From Sphingosinicella terrae (GTDB lineage: Bacteria > Pseudomonadota > Alphaproteobacteria > Sphingomonadales > Sphingomonadaceae), in assembly GCF_003347635.1 (NCBI RefSeq), contig NZ_QDFY01000002.1, positions 186,001 through 250,000 on the forward strand: a DNA stretch of 64,000 nucleotides. The letters are read 5' to 3'. Shown here one piece after another: positions 26,840-34,258 of this stretch (its first letter is position 1; the number at the start of each line of letters is the position of its first letter). The notes beneath the pieces are model-generated. The model was not told the DNA's origin. It saw nothing but the letters and a program-made list of their open reading frames with translations, and did no database searches. A program made the translations under genes and the position numbers.

Positions 26840-27475
26840 ATGCAACTGACCACCCGCGCCATCGTCCTCGCCGTGCGCGCGCATGGCGAGCATGGCGCGA
26901 TCGTGCGGGCGCTGACGCCGGGAGAGGGGGTCCAGCCCGGTTACGTCCGCGGCGGTCGTTCGCGGCGACTCAAGCCGATCCTCGTCCCCGGCAATGAGGT
27001 GCAGGCCGACTACCGCGCCCGCACCGAGGATCAGCTCGCCCATTTGTCCGTCGAGCTGGTTCACAGCCGCGCGTTCCTCTTTTCCGAACCGCTGGCGGCG
27101 GCGGGGCTCGAATGGGCCTGCGCGCTGACCGCTGCCGCCCTGCCGGAAGGCCAGCCCTACCCGCATGTCCATGAGGGGCTCGACGGGCTGCTCGCCGCCA
27201 TCGAGGCGGCGCCGAGCGCCCGCGGCTGGAGCGTCGCCCTGATCCGCTACGAGCTGGTGGTGCTCGCCGAGCTGGGCTTCGGCCTCGGACCGGAACGGCT
27301 GGCGACGCTGCCTCGGACGCTGACCGCGGGCGGAACGTCGGACTGGGCCGCCATCCATACCGGCCTCGGCGTCACCGGCAACCTGCTCGCGCGCGACCTG
27401 CTCACCGACCGGCGCGGCGAGGTGCTGGCAGCGCGCGAGCGGCTGGTCGAGCGCCTCAAGCGCGTCGGCGGTTGA
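26840..27475 (+). CDS. recO: DNA repair protein RecO
   Basis: A 211-residue RecO, which anneals single strands and helps load RecA with RecF and RecR. The N-terminal OB fold reads TTRAIVLAVRAHGEHGAIVRALTPGEGVQPGYVRGGRSRRLKPILV-like and is typical. The helical domain follows with YPHVHEGLDGLLAAIE and IRYELVVLAELGFGLGP. The zinc-binding cysteines of some RecO proteins are absent here, and the protein is about 30 residues shorter than the Escherichia coli one. uvrC lies upstream and apaG 31 bases downstream. Confidence 0.92.
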   Translation: MQLTTRAIVLAVRAHGEHGAIVRALTPGEGVQPGYVRGGRSRRLKPILVPGNEVQADYRARTEDQLAHLSVELVHSRAFLFSEPLAAAGLEWACALTAAALPEGQPYPHVHEGLDGLLAAIEAAPSARGWSVALIRYELVVLAELGFGLGPERLATLPRTLTAGGTSDWAAIHTGLGVTGNLLARDLLTDRRGEVLAARERLVERLKRVGG

Positions 27476-27506
27476 CCCGGCCGCCGGCGCGGCACAGGAA
27501 GCCCCT

Positions 27507-27905
27507 GTGAAAGAATTCTTCCCCCACAGCGCGACCACCGGCGACATCATCGTCCGGGTCTCGGTCAGCTACCTCCCTGAGCAATCGGAACCCGGCAAGG
27601 GCCGCTGGTTCTGGGCCTACCACATCCGCATCGAGAATGAGGGCGCGAAGCCGGTCCAGCTGGTCAGCCGCGAGTGGGTCATCAGCGACGGCCGCGGCGC
27701 CCGCCACGAGGTGCGCGGCGAGGGGGTGGTCGGGGAGCAGCCGGTGCTCGATCCGGGCGGCTCCTTCGACTACGTCTCCGGCTGCCCGCTGACGACGCCG
27801 ACCGGTTCGATGGAGGGGCGCTATTTCATGGTCGGAGCGGACGGCGCCCGTTTCGAGGTCGCGATTCCGCGCTTCCCGCTCATCGCGCCGGCGGTGGCGA
27901 CCTAG
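27507..27905 (+). CDS. apaG: ApaG domain protein
   Basis: A 132-residue single-domain protein with a fibronectin-III-like fold. Diagnostic blocks are FWAYHIRIENEGAKPVQLVSREWVISD, the pyrophosphate-like glycine motif GEGVVGEQPVLDPGGSFDYVSGCPL and GSMEGRYFMV. ApaG has been linked to Co/Mg efflux phenotypes and to Ap4A levels. The start is GTG at 27507 with AGGA nearby. Its stop region overlaps the stop of the convergent TM2 gene by four bases. Confidence 0.95.
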   Translation: MKEFFPHSATTGDIIVRVSVSYLPEQSEPGKGRWFWAYHIRIENEGAKPVQLVSREWVISDGRGARHEVRGEGVVGEQPVLDPGGSFDYVSGCPLTTPTGSMEGRYFMVGADGARFEVAIPRFPLIAPAVAT

Positions 27906-28345
27906 GCGAAGGCCTCGGCGACGTCCGCGCGCCGGATGCGCTCGTTCGCCCGTCGCGTGAGGTCCGGGATGAGGAACGCATCGGCGATCACCCAGATCGT
28001 GGCGGCGGCGACCGGCAGCAGGCCGACGAAAAAGGTGCCGGCGACGAGCAGCCAACCGACGAACCAGAGGCTCGCCTGGACGATGGCGGTCTGGGCGTAG
28101 CCGAGATAGAAGCGATGGGCGCCGAGCGTTCCCAGGCCGAACCAGAAGAGATAGGCCATCGCCGTCGATTTCTCGCGAACAGGCGCGGCATGACGGATGG
28201 GCGGAGCGCGGCCTGACGCCGCCGCGAAGGCCGCTTCGCGGCCCGCTTCCGCCTTGCGGGCGCGTTCGCAGGCGAGAAAGTCCTCGACGCGGCGGGCCAT
28301 CTCGTCGTCGCCGCCGACCTTGCGTCCAAAGGTTCGAACCGTCAT
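27902..28345 (-). CDS. TM2 domain-containing membrane protein
   Basis: A 147-residue protein. The first 60 residues are polar and charged (ARRVEDFLACERARKAEAGREAAFAAASG). The TM2 domain follows: AMAYLFWFGLGTLGAHRFYLGYAQTAIVQASLW with the family GxxGxHRFYLG motif, then a second helix pair VGWLLVAGTFFVGLLPVAAATIWVIADAFLIP. TM2 proteins are small inner-membrane proteins of unknown role. It overlaps apaG tail to tail by four bases. Confidence 0.85.
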   Translation of the reverse strand: MTVRTFGRKVGGDDEMARRVEDFLACERARKAEAGREAAFAAASGRAPPIRHAAPVREKSTAMAYLFWFGLGTLGAHRFYLGYAQTAIVQASLWFVGWLLVAGTFFVGLLPVAAATIWVIADAFLIPDLTRRANERIRRADVAEAFA

Positions 28346-28403
28346 CGGCGTCTCCCGCAGATGACGCCCATCCTATCCCGGCGTGGCGAACAATCGGTAA
28401 ATG

Positions 28404-29690
28404 TCAGCGCACCAGCTGCACCGCGCGGCGCATCAGCTCGGCGAAGCGGCCTTCGGCGAGCGCGCTCGCCGGATCGTTCCAGCTGCCGGTGACCACGTGC
28501 CATTGCCCGGAGCGGTTGCGGACGAGCCAGGTCAGGTTGAGCACGCCCGGTTCCGAACCGCCCTTGTAGCCGACATAAGCAAGCTCGGCTGCCAATGGCG
28601 GTGGCAGGCCGGAGCTGATCGCGAGGATGGCCAGGGTCGTCTCGTCGCCGTTGCGACGCAGCCAGTCCATCGTCCGGACGAGATCGGCAGCGGAGGCGAA
28701 CCATTCGACCTCGATCCGGTTGGGAGCCGTGCCGAACCGGCCGGGCGCGAGACCCGCCGGATTGGTCGCTTCATAGTCCGCCGCGAGCAGGCGTCGACGC
28801 TCCTCCTCGTCGGCGGCACGCCACGCCGCATAAGCGGCATCCGACGCCGCCTTCAGCGAAAAGGCCTCCAAGGTGGACAGGAAGGGACGGTTGCGGGCCG
28901 CTTCGGCGACGCCGATCGTTGACATTATCCGCTCGACATTGCCGCGCCCGGCGAGCCCGTGCAGAATGTCGGTGGCGGTGTTGTCGCTGATCGAGATCAT
29001 CAAAGCGGCGAGCGTATGAATCGTCACCGGCGATCCCGGGGGCCAATCCTGGAGCTGGCCGGAAGGCAGGCTGCGGCGGTCCAGCGTCACCACGTCGGTC
29101 CAGCGCCGTTCGCCGGCACTGACCTGCCGGCTGATCTCGGCGAGGATCCACAGCTTGAAGGTCGAGCCGATCGCCAGCGTCTCCTCGGCGCGATGGCCGA
29201 CCAGCCTTTCGCCGGCGCCGTCGCCCAGCCGGACCACAGCGAACGCGGTCTCGCCGGGCAAGGCGGCGATTTCCGAGGCGATCGCAGCGAGGCTGTCGCC
29301 GCGAACCTCGGCTCCGGCGACCAACAGGCCCTGGATCAGATGCGGCGCCTGCGGCTGGATGGCGAGGTTCAGGCGGATCGTCGCGCGCTCGGCGTCGATG
29401 AGGACGGTGGCGGTCGTCGGCGAGGTGGCGTCGATCCGCGCGAGCGCGCGCGCCGGGCCATATTGAGTCCGGAGCGCTTCACCGACGGCGCGCACCTGCG
29501 GCGCCGGCACCTGCGCCAGGAAATCGGCGCTGAACATCGTCTCTATCTCGGCCTCGCCGTTGATCAGGGCGACGAGCTGTTCCGCCCGACCCTGCAAGGC
29601 GGGATCCGGCGCCTGTGCGCTGGCGGGGGATCCCGCAGCCGACGCCAGCAGCGAGGCCGCAAGCCATACGAGGAGGCGCTGGACCATCAT
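28404..29690 (-). CDS. exported beta-lactamase-fold serine hydrolase with N-terminal extra domain
   Basis: A 428-residue protein. A signal peptide (LLVWLAASLLASAAGSPASAQA) is followed by a domain of about 110 residues resembling the NTF2/DUF3887-type region (LQGRAEQLVALINGEAEIETMFSADFLAQVPAPQVRAV). The rest is a class-A-like penicillin-recognising fold: active-site STFK (AIGSTFKLWIL), SDN (MISISDNTATD) and KGG (YVGYKGGSEPG) in place of KTG. The class A Glu166 motif ExxLN is not evident where expected, so it may not hydrolyse beta-lactams well. GGAGGG precedes tandem ATG codons. It stands alone, divergent from the small gene at 29793. Confidence 0.82.
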   Translation of the reverse strand: MMVQRLLVWLAASLLASAAGSPASAQAPDPALQGRAEQLVALINGEAEIETMFSADFLAQVPAPQVRAVGEALRTQYGPARALARIDATSPTTATVLIDAERATIRLNLAIQPQAPHLIQGLLVAGAEVRGDSLAAIASEIAALPGETAFAVVRLGDGAGERLVGHRAEETLAIGSTFKLWILAEISRQVSAGERRWTDVVTLDRRSLPSGQLQDWPPGSPVTIHTLAALMISISDNTATDILHGLAGRGNVERIMSTIGVAEAARNRPFLSTLEAFSLKAASDAAYAAWRAADEEERRRLLAADYEATNPAGLAPGRFGTAPNRIEVEWFASAADLVRTMDWLRRNGDETTLAILAISSGLPPPLAAELAYVGYKGGSEPGVLNLTWLVRNRSGQWHVVTGSWNDPASALAEGRFAELMRRAVQLVR

Positions 29691-29792
29691 TCCCTCCGGG
29701 TGTGCCTGTGCGGCCGTGCCGCATTTGCCGGCTTAGGCGAAACCCGCGGCCGGCTCCACCGTTACAGGCACGAAAGCATCGGGAGACGCAGC

Positions 29793-30059
29793 ATGCCGGT
29801 TTCGAACACTAGCCTCATTGAGAGGATCGCCCGGGTCATTGCCGGACGCGTGGTCAGCATCAATGCGGGCGGCCAGGACCCCTCGGCGGGAGATCGCGTC
29901 GACGCGATCTGGCGCGACTATCGTGACGACGCGCTGTCGGTGATCCGTACCTTGCGCGAACCCGACGAGGCCATGGCGCAGGCCGGCGATGTCGCGACCT
30001 GGGAGCGGATGATCGAGGCAGCCCTTGCCGAGACGGGCGAGGAGACGACGGCCCGATAG
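29793..30059 (+). CDS. small helical protein of unknown function
   Basis: An 88-residue cytoplasmic protein with no signal or membrane segment and no domain I recognise. It opens MPVSNTSLIERIARVIAGRVVS and continues with DRVDAIWRDYRDDALSVIRTLREPDEAMAQAGDVATWERMIEAALAE, predicted helical. The frame has a good GGGAG site nine bases before the ATG and typical local codon use, so I consider it real. A near-EcfG promoter (GAAAC-N16-CGTT at 29739-29763, one mismatch) lies just upstream. After its stop, 30060-30143 holds nothing I recognise. Confidence 0.7.
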   Translation: MPVSNTSLIERIARVIAGRVVSINAGGQDPSAGDRVDAIWRDYRDDALSVIRTLREPDEAMAQAGDVATWERMIEAALAETGEETTAR

Positions 30060-30143
30060 CTGGCCGTGGAGCGTGGCTCCAAGGAACGGCGACCAGTTTG
30101 CACTGTAGACCCTAGGACGCGGTCTGCACAGAAGCCCGGTTTG

Positions 30144-30509
30144 TTATGAAAACCGCGCGACGAGATCGTCCCAGACCTGCGACAGCGCGTAGAGCGACGG
30201 CAGCAGGAGGATCAGGCCAGTGCCGAGGTCGAAGCCGCGGATCGGGCGCATCCGCCCGCTGGTGCCGCGGGCGCGCATGTCGAAGGCGGTGATCCAGAGG
30301 ATCGAGGCGCCGCAGGTCGCGGTGACGACCAGCAGCGCCGCATAGACGAAGATCAGCGGCTCGCCGGTCGGATCGAACAGGCCGGCGACGAGGATCGAGA
30401 GAAGTCCGCTGACGGCGCCGACTCCGGTCGCCCGCGAGATCGTCCAGGCTTGAAGAAGCGACGGCGGCTGGGCGCGCCGTGCCTGGCGCCGTTTCGTCCT
30501 CAGGCTCAC
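30144..30509 (-). CDS. small membrane protein downstream of parE
   Basis: A 121-residue protein with a basic N-terminus (MSLRTKRRQARRAQPPS) and three likely membrane helices: ATGVGAVSGLLSILVAGLF, LIFVYAALLVVTATCGASILWITAF and LGTGLILLLPSLYALSQVW. No family is recognised. The start overlaps the parE stop by four bases, so it is translationally coupled to topoisomerase IV subunit B, although no functional link is known. Confidence 0.7.
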   Translation of the reverse strand: MSLRTKRRQARRAQPPSLLQAWTISRATGVGAVSGLLSILVAGLFDPTGEPLIFVYAALLVVTATCGASILWITAFDMRARGTSGRMRPIRGFDLGTGLILLLPSLYALSQVWDDLVARFS

Positions 30510-32482
30510 GCGTCGATCTCTTCCTCGTCCAGCTCGGCGGCGTGGCTCTGGATGAACTGGAAACGGTGCTCGGGATTGCGGCCCATCAGCCGGTCGACGA
30601 GGTCGCGCACCGCGGCGCGTTCCTCATAATCCTGGGGAAGCGTGATCCGGATCATGCCCCGGCTCTTCGGATCCATCGTCGTCTCCTTGAGCTGCTGCGG
30701 GTTCATCTCGCCGAGGCCCTTGAACCGCGACACCTCGACCTTCTTGCCCTTGAACAAGGTGCGCTGGAGCTCGGCGCGATGGGCGTCGTCCCGCGCATAG
30801 GCGATCGTGCCCCCGGCGGCGAGGCGATAGAGCGGCGGCTGGGCGAGGAAGAGGTGCCCGCGTTTCACAAGCTCCGGCATCTCCTGGAAGAAGAACGTCA
30901 TCAGCAAGGTCGCGATATGGGCGCCGTCGACATCGGCGTCGGTCATGATGACGACCCGCTCGTAGCGAAGATCGTCCGGGTTGCAGCGGTCGCGCGTTCC
31001 GCAGCCCAGTGCCTGGACGAGATCGGCAATCTCCTGGTTGGCGCGGATCTTGTCGGCCGTCGCCGAGGCGACGTTCAGGATCTTGCCGCGGATCGGCAGG
31101 ATCGCCTGCGTCTTGCGGTTGCGCGCCTGCTTGGCCGAGCCGCCGGCGGAATCGCCTTCGACGATGAACAATTCGGTCCCGGCCGGATCGTCATTGGCGC
31201 AATCGGTGAGCTTGCCGGGAAGGCGCACCTTGCGGTGCGAGGTCGCCGTCTTGCGCTTGACCTCGCGCTCGGCGCGCCGGCGCAGCCGCTCGTCCATCCG
31301 GTCGAGGACGAACCCGAGCAGGGAGCGGCCCCGATCCATATGATCGGCGAGGAAATGGTCGAAATGATCCCGCACCGCCGACTCGACCAATCGCGCCGCG
31401 TCGGGCGAGGTCAGCCGGTCCTTGGTCTGGCTCTGGAATTGCGGATCGGGGATGAAGACGGAAAGCATGATCTCGGCTCCGGCGAGTGCGTCCTCGGCCT
31501 GGATGTCCTTGGCCTTCTTGAGGCCGACCAGCTCGCCAAAGGCGCGCAGGCCCCGGGTCAGCGCGTTGCGCAGGCCCTGCTCATGGGTGCCGCCGTCCGG
31601 CGTCGGGATGGTGTTGCAGTAATAAGAGGCATTGCCGTCGCCCCAGACGGGCCAGGCCACCGCCCATTCGACCTTGCCCTGTCCGCCCGGCAATTCGTGG
31701 CTGCCGACGAAGGGGGCGCTGGTCGCCGTCTCCTTGTCGCCGACCTGCTCGCGCAGATGGTCGGCAAGGCCGCCGGGGAACTGGAAGACGGCTTCGGCGG
31801 GAACGTCGTCGGAGGCGAGCGCGGGATCGCAGCGCCACCGTATCTCGACGCCGGCGTAGAGATAGGCTTTGGACCGTGCCAGGCGGTAGAGGCGGGCCGG
31901 CCGGAACCTGGCATCCTCGCCGAAAATCTCGGTGTCGGGGACGAAGCTGACTTTCGTCCCGCGGCGGTTCGGCGCTGGTCCCAGCGGCGTCAACGGGGAG
32001 GTGGTGAGGCCGCGGGCGAAGGTCTGGCGATAGAGCTCCCGATTGCGGGCCACCTCGACGATCGTCTCGGTCGACAGCGCGTTGACGACGCTGACGCCGA
32101 CGCCGTGCAGGCCGCCGCTGGTCGCATAGGCCTTGTTGGAGAATTTTCCGCCCGAGTGAAGGAAGGTCAGGATGACCTCGAGCGCGGACTTGCCGGGGTA
32201 ACGCGGATGCTCGTCGATCGGCATGCCGCGGCCATTGTCGATGATGGTGAGGCGGTTGCCCTCCTCGAGGATGACCTCGATGCGGCTCGCATGGCCCGCG
32301 ACGGCCTCGTCCATGCTGTTGTCGAGCACCTCGGCGGCGAGATGGTGGAGGGCCCGTTCGTCGGTGCCGCCGATATACATTCCGGGCCGCCGCCGGACCG
32401 GTTCCAGCCCCTCCAGGACCTCGATCGAATGGGCATCATATTCGGCGCCGGAGCGCGCGCTGGAAGCGAACAGGTCTGACAT
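30506..32482 (-). CDS. parE: DNA topoisomerase IV subunit B
   Basis: A 658-residue type IIA topoisomerase ATPase subunit. The GHKL domain has EVLDNSMDEAV, IDNGRGMPIDEHP and GGLHGVGVSVVNALS; the TOPRIM domain has LFIVEGDSAGGSAKQARN and MTDADVDGAHI; the C-terminus has RFKGLGEMNPQQL. Residue patterns and lack of the GyrB insert point to ParE, which decatenates daughter chromosomes with ParC. I start at the ATG at 32482 (MSDLFASS), matching the family, rather than a GTG seven codons upstream. A four-base overlap joins it to the next membrane protein gene. Confidence 0.95.
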   Translation of the reverse strand: MSDLFASSARSGAEYDAHSIEVLEGLEPVRRRPGMYIGGTDERALHHLAAEVLDNSMDEAVAGHASRIEVILEEGNRLTIIDNGRGMPIDEHPRYPGKSALEVILTFLHSGGKFSNKAYATSGGLHGVGVSVVNALSTETIVEVARNRELYRQTFARGLTTSPLTPLGPAPNRRGTKVSFVPDTEIFGEDARFRPARLYRLARSKAYLYAGVEIRWRCDPALASDDVPAEAVFQFPGGLADHLREQVGDKETATSAPFVGSHELPGGQGKVEWAVAWPVWGDGNASYYCNTIPTPDGGTHEQGLRNALTRGLRAFGELVGLKKAKDIQAEDALAGAEIMLSVFIPDPQFQSQTKDRLTSPDAARLVESAVRDHFDHFLADHMDRGRSLLGFVLDRMDERLRRRAEREVKRKTATSHRKVRLPGKLTDCANDDPAGTELFIVEGDSAGGSAKQARNRKTQAILPIRGKILNVASATADKIRANQEIADLVQALGCGTRDRCNPDDLRYERVVIMTDADVDGAHIATLLMTFFFQEMPELVKRGHLFLAQPPLYRLAAGGTIAYARDDAHRAELQRTLFKGKKVEVSRFKGLGEMNPQQLKETTMDPKSRGMIRITLPQDYEERAAVRDLVDRLMGRNPEHRFQFIQSHAAELDEEEIDA

Positions 32483-32578
32483 GCGCAAGCTATAGAAGGG
32501 CACCCGCCCCGATGCCAGCGCGGAGGATCATTTCGGGAACCTGCCGACCCGACCTTCCCCAGGATTTAGCCTTCATGT

Positions 32579-32607
32579 CTTGAAACTGGCATATGTGGGA
32601 ACCATAT
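32579..32607 (+). promoter_or_regulatory. RpoH-type heat-shock promoter of hsp20
   Basis: CTTGAAA at 32579-32585, 14 bases, then AACCATAT at 32600-32607. The -35 is a full match to the classic sigma-32 motif and the -10 keeps CCATNT. It lies directly before the ROSE-like leader, so heat would control hsp20 at both the transcription and translation step. Confidence 0.65.
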
Positions 32608-32614
32608 AGGCTCG

Positions 32615-32704
32615 TGCCGAGAGCCTCCAGGTCTCGGCGAGAGGCGGCGCCCGCTCTCTCGGGCGTACCTCATCATCCTGTTGCTCAAAGGAGGACATGA
32701 CATG
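32615..32704 (+). promoter_or_regulatory. ROSE-type RNA thermometer in the hsp20 leader
   Basis: The leader folds into three consecutive hairpins. Hairpin 1: GCCGAGA (32616-32622) with TCTCGGC (32632-32638), perfect. Hairpin 2: GAGAG/GCGG (32639-32647) with CCGC/CTCTC (32651-32660), one bulged base. Hairpin 3: TTGCT (32681-32685), loop CAA, AGGAG (32689-32693), which buries the ribosome site eight bases before the ATG. UUGCU opposite the Shine-Dalgarno, with a G-G mismatch, is the hallmark of ROSE elements that control small heat-shock genes in alphaproteobacteria. Heating should melt hairpin 3 and allow translation. Confidence 0.75.
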
Positions 32705-33199
32705 AGGACCAGTATCGATCTCACCCCGTTCCGCCATGCCACGGTCGGATTCGACCGGCTGTTCGACCTGCTCGAGGCCGGCCTTCCGAGCCAGGTGGCC
32801 GACAACTACCCGCCCTTCGATCTCGTCCAGGAAGGCGAGGACCGCTACCGCATCACCCTCGCGGTCGCCGGCTTCAGGCCCGACGAGATCGAGGTGACGA
32901 CCCAGCAGAACTTGCTCATCGTCTCCGGCCGCCGCGGCGAGGATGGTCAGGCGCGCTACATCCATCGCGGCATCGCCGCCCGCGCGTTCGAGCGCCGCTT
33001 CGCATTGGCCGACCATGTCCAGGTGCGGAGCGCCGATCTGCGCGACGGCATCCTCTCCATCGACCTCGAGCGCGAGATTCCCGAAGCGATGAAGCCGCGC
33101 CGGATCGAGATTTCCGGCAGCGACACCGCGCCGCGCCTCGATGCAGCGGGCACGGCTGAAGCCGGCAACGAGAATGTGAAGGCGCTCGAGGCGGTCTGA
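32702..33199 (+). CDS. small heat-shock protein Hsp20
   Basis: A 165-residue alpha-crystallin-domain chaperone that holds unfolded proteins in the cytoplasm. The N-terminus FRHATVGFDRLFDLLE is the usual Hsp20 class A pattern. The alpha-crystallin domain covers residues about 35-130: YPPFDLVQEGEDRYRITLAVAGFRPDEIEV, LLIVSGRR, FERRFALADHVQVRSADLRDGILSIDLEREIPE. The I-x-I-like tail is RRIEISGS. The ATG follows AAAGGAGG by seven bases. Expression is set by an RpoH promoter and a ROSE-like leader. A decayed second hsp20 lies 72 bases downstream. Confidence 0.95.
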   Translation: MRTSIDLTPFRHATVGFDRLFDLLEAGLPSQVADNYPPFDLVQEGEDRYRITLAVAGFRPDEIEVTTQQNLLIVSGRRGEDGQARYIHRGIAARAFERRFALADHVQVRSADLRDGILSIDLEREIPEAMKPRRIEISGSDTAPRLDAAGTAEAGNENVKALEAV

Positions 33200-33271
33200 T
33201 CGCCGAGCGCGTCCGGCGCCCGCGCCCGAGGGCGCCGGCTCCAGAAAGACCGGAAGCCAAGCAGGATGATC

Positions 33272-33572
33272 ATGGCGATACGCGACTTGATCCCCTGGGC
33301 CGGCAGGAGAATCGGATGCCGGCCATGTGGCGCGAGGATGAGACCGGTCCCTTTGCTGCGACTGAGGCGGGGGCGAGCCCGAGGACCGCCAGTGGGGCTG
33401 GTCGGAGCGCTATGACGTGCGCTTCGAACGTCGGATTGCCCTTCCGGACAGGGCGGACGAGGAGCGTGTCGGAGCGACGTTCCGCGACGGCGTGCTCACG
33501 GTGACCGTGCCGCGCTTGGCCGGAACATCACGCGGCCGGCGCAATCCTATCGCTGGCGGGCCCCGTCATTGA
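33272..33572 (+). pseudogene. decayed second hsp20 copy
   Basis: Remains of a class B-type Hsp20 in broken frames. It begins MAIRDLIPWAGRR with the usual class opening, then shifts frame (RMPAMWREDETGPF continues in another frame) and the first frame stops at 33413-33415. The 3' part is open in a third frame to TGA at 33570-33572: WSERYDVRFERRIALP, then FRDGVLTVTVPR, the end of an alpha-crystallin domain. About 120 bases of the domain's first half are missing between the two parts. So at least one frameshift and one internal deletion are needed. An intact pair of hsp20 genes is common in related genomes. Confidence 0.8.
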
Positions 33573-33631
33573 AGTGCCGCCCGGTTTCGGGCGTCAAGCC
33601 TGCCGCAGGATAGGAAGGATCGCGACACGAA

Positions 33632-33655
33632 GAGAGGCCCCGGGAGGGGCCTCTC
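33632..33655 (-). terminator. terminator hairpin after the 57-residue gene
   Basis: A perfect 10-base-pair stem, GAGAGGCCCC (33632-33641) with GGGGCCTCTC (33646-33655) around GGGA, lies 11 bases past the stop of the small minus-strand gene and between it and the hsp20 remnant. It has no strong T-run on either side, but its place between convergent units fits a shared terminator. Confidence 0.6.
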
Positions 33656-33666
33656 GCCGATTCGAT

Positions 33667-33840
33667 TCAGCTCTCGAGCGGGTTCGGGCCGACCCGGGGA
33701 TCCTCCCCGTACATCCGGTCCAGATAGGCATTGGCCATCTGGAAATGGGCCTGGGCGACGCGCACATGGGTCGCTTGCTGCGCCATCGCAATTTCCGCTT
33801 CCGCCCTCTGCTCCAAATACTCCATGTCGTCGGCGGCCAT
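33667..33840 (-). CDS. 57-residue acidic helical protein under a stress promoter
   Basis: A small gene easily missed for its size. It encodes MAADDMEYLEQRAEAEIAMA and continues as a helix-forming sequence (THVRVAQAHFQMANAYLDRMYG) to a Pro-rich end PNPLES, 57 residues in all. The heptad-like spacing of hydrophobic residues suggests a short helical hairpin. Evidence that it is real: clean codon use, GGAG 11 bases before the ATG, an exact EcfG promoter at 33898-33923 upstream, and a terminator hairpin downstream. I recall similar short proteins in sphingomonads but cannot name a function. It probably belongs to the general stress response. Confidence 0.75.
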   Translation of the reverse strand: MAADDMEYLEQRAEAEIAMAQQATHVRVAQAHFQMANAYLDRMYGEDPRVGPNPLES

Positions 33841-33897
33841 CGGAACATCATTCTCCTTTTTTCGGGAAGAGGCTTTCGCCTCCGAAACCGTTGGAAC

Positions 33898-33923
33898 AAC
33901 GCGAGGCGGGCGGGGCCCGTTCC
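33898..33923 (-). promoter_or_regulatory. sigma-EcfG-type stress promoter of the 57-residue gene
   Basis: On the minus strand GGAAC (33923-33919), 17 bases, CGTT (33901-33898): an exact match to the EcfG consensus. The expected transcript start is about 50 bases before the ATG at 33840. A string of T residues and AT-rich sequence lies just upstream (33924-33955). Confidence 0.75.
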
Positions 33924-33991
33924 CGAAAAAAATGGCTTAGCCTGTATAAATAAGCTGCTGGATTCGCTGCCTTTGTAGTTCCGGTATCGGC

Positions 33992-34243
33992 TCAGTCGCG
34001 ACGCCGCAGCCAGGCCAGCGCGCCCGGTTCCATCCCCTTGAACTTCGGAGCCTTGGCAAGCGGCGCCACCAGCAAGGCGGTACCGCGCGGCAAGGCCCAT
34101 TTGATACGGTGGTAGAGCCGCGAGCGGGTCTCGTCGCTGTCGACGAGGAATAGCCCGGGGCGCAGCTCGGTCCGTTCGAGCGACGCAGTAAGCTCGGGCT
34201 CGATCTCGCGCTCCGCCTCGTGCCAGACCAGGAAGAGCGACAG
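33992..34243 (-). CDS. reading frame behind gcrA with no ordinary start codon
   Basis: An 83-residue frame, counted from a CTG at 34243, that looks coding. From LFLVWHEAEREIEPELTASL it runs on through FLVDSDETRSRLYHRIKWAL and LLVAPLAKAPKFKGMEPGAL to WLRRRD and a TGA. Strand-helix pattern and codon use are those of a real small protein. No ATG, GTG or TTG occurs in frame before the body of the protein; the frame is bounded upstream by the gcrA stop itself (TAG at 34259-34261). It could start at CTG, by re-initiation after gcrA, or be a gene that lost its start. It resembles no family I can name. The end 33992 is firm, the start is not. Confidence 0.5.
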   Translation of the reverse strand: MSLFLVWHEAEREIEPELTASLERTELRPGLFLVDSDETRSRLYHRIKWALPRGTALLVAPLAKAPKFKGMEPGALAWLRRRD

Positions 34244-34258
34244 GACCGAATCCCCAGC

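Noticed and set aside
29739..29763. EcfG-like promoter GAAAC-N16-CGTT upstream of the 88-residue gene
   Set aside because: One mismatch in GGAAC. The distance is good, so it is mentioned with the gene but not listed as a site.
30479..32479. A 666-residue open frame opposite parE
   Set aside because: Full antisense overlap with parE and no recognisable domain.
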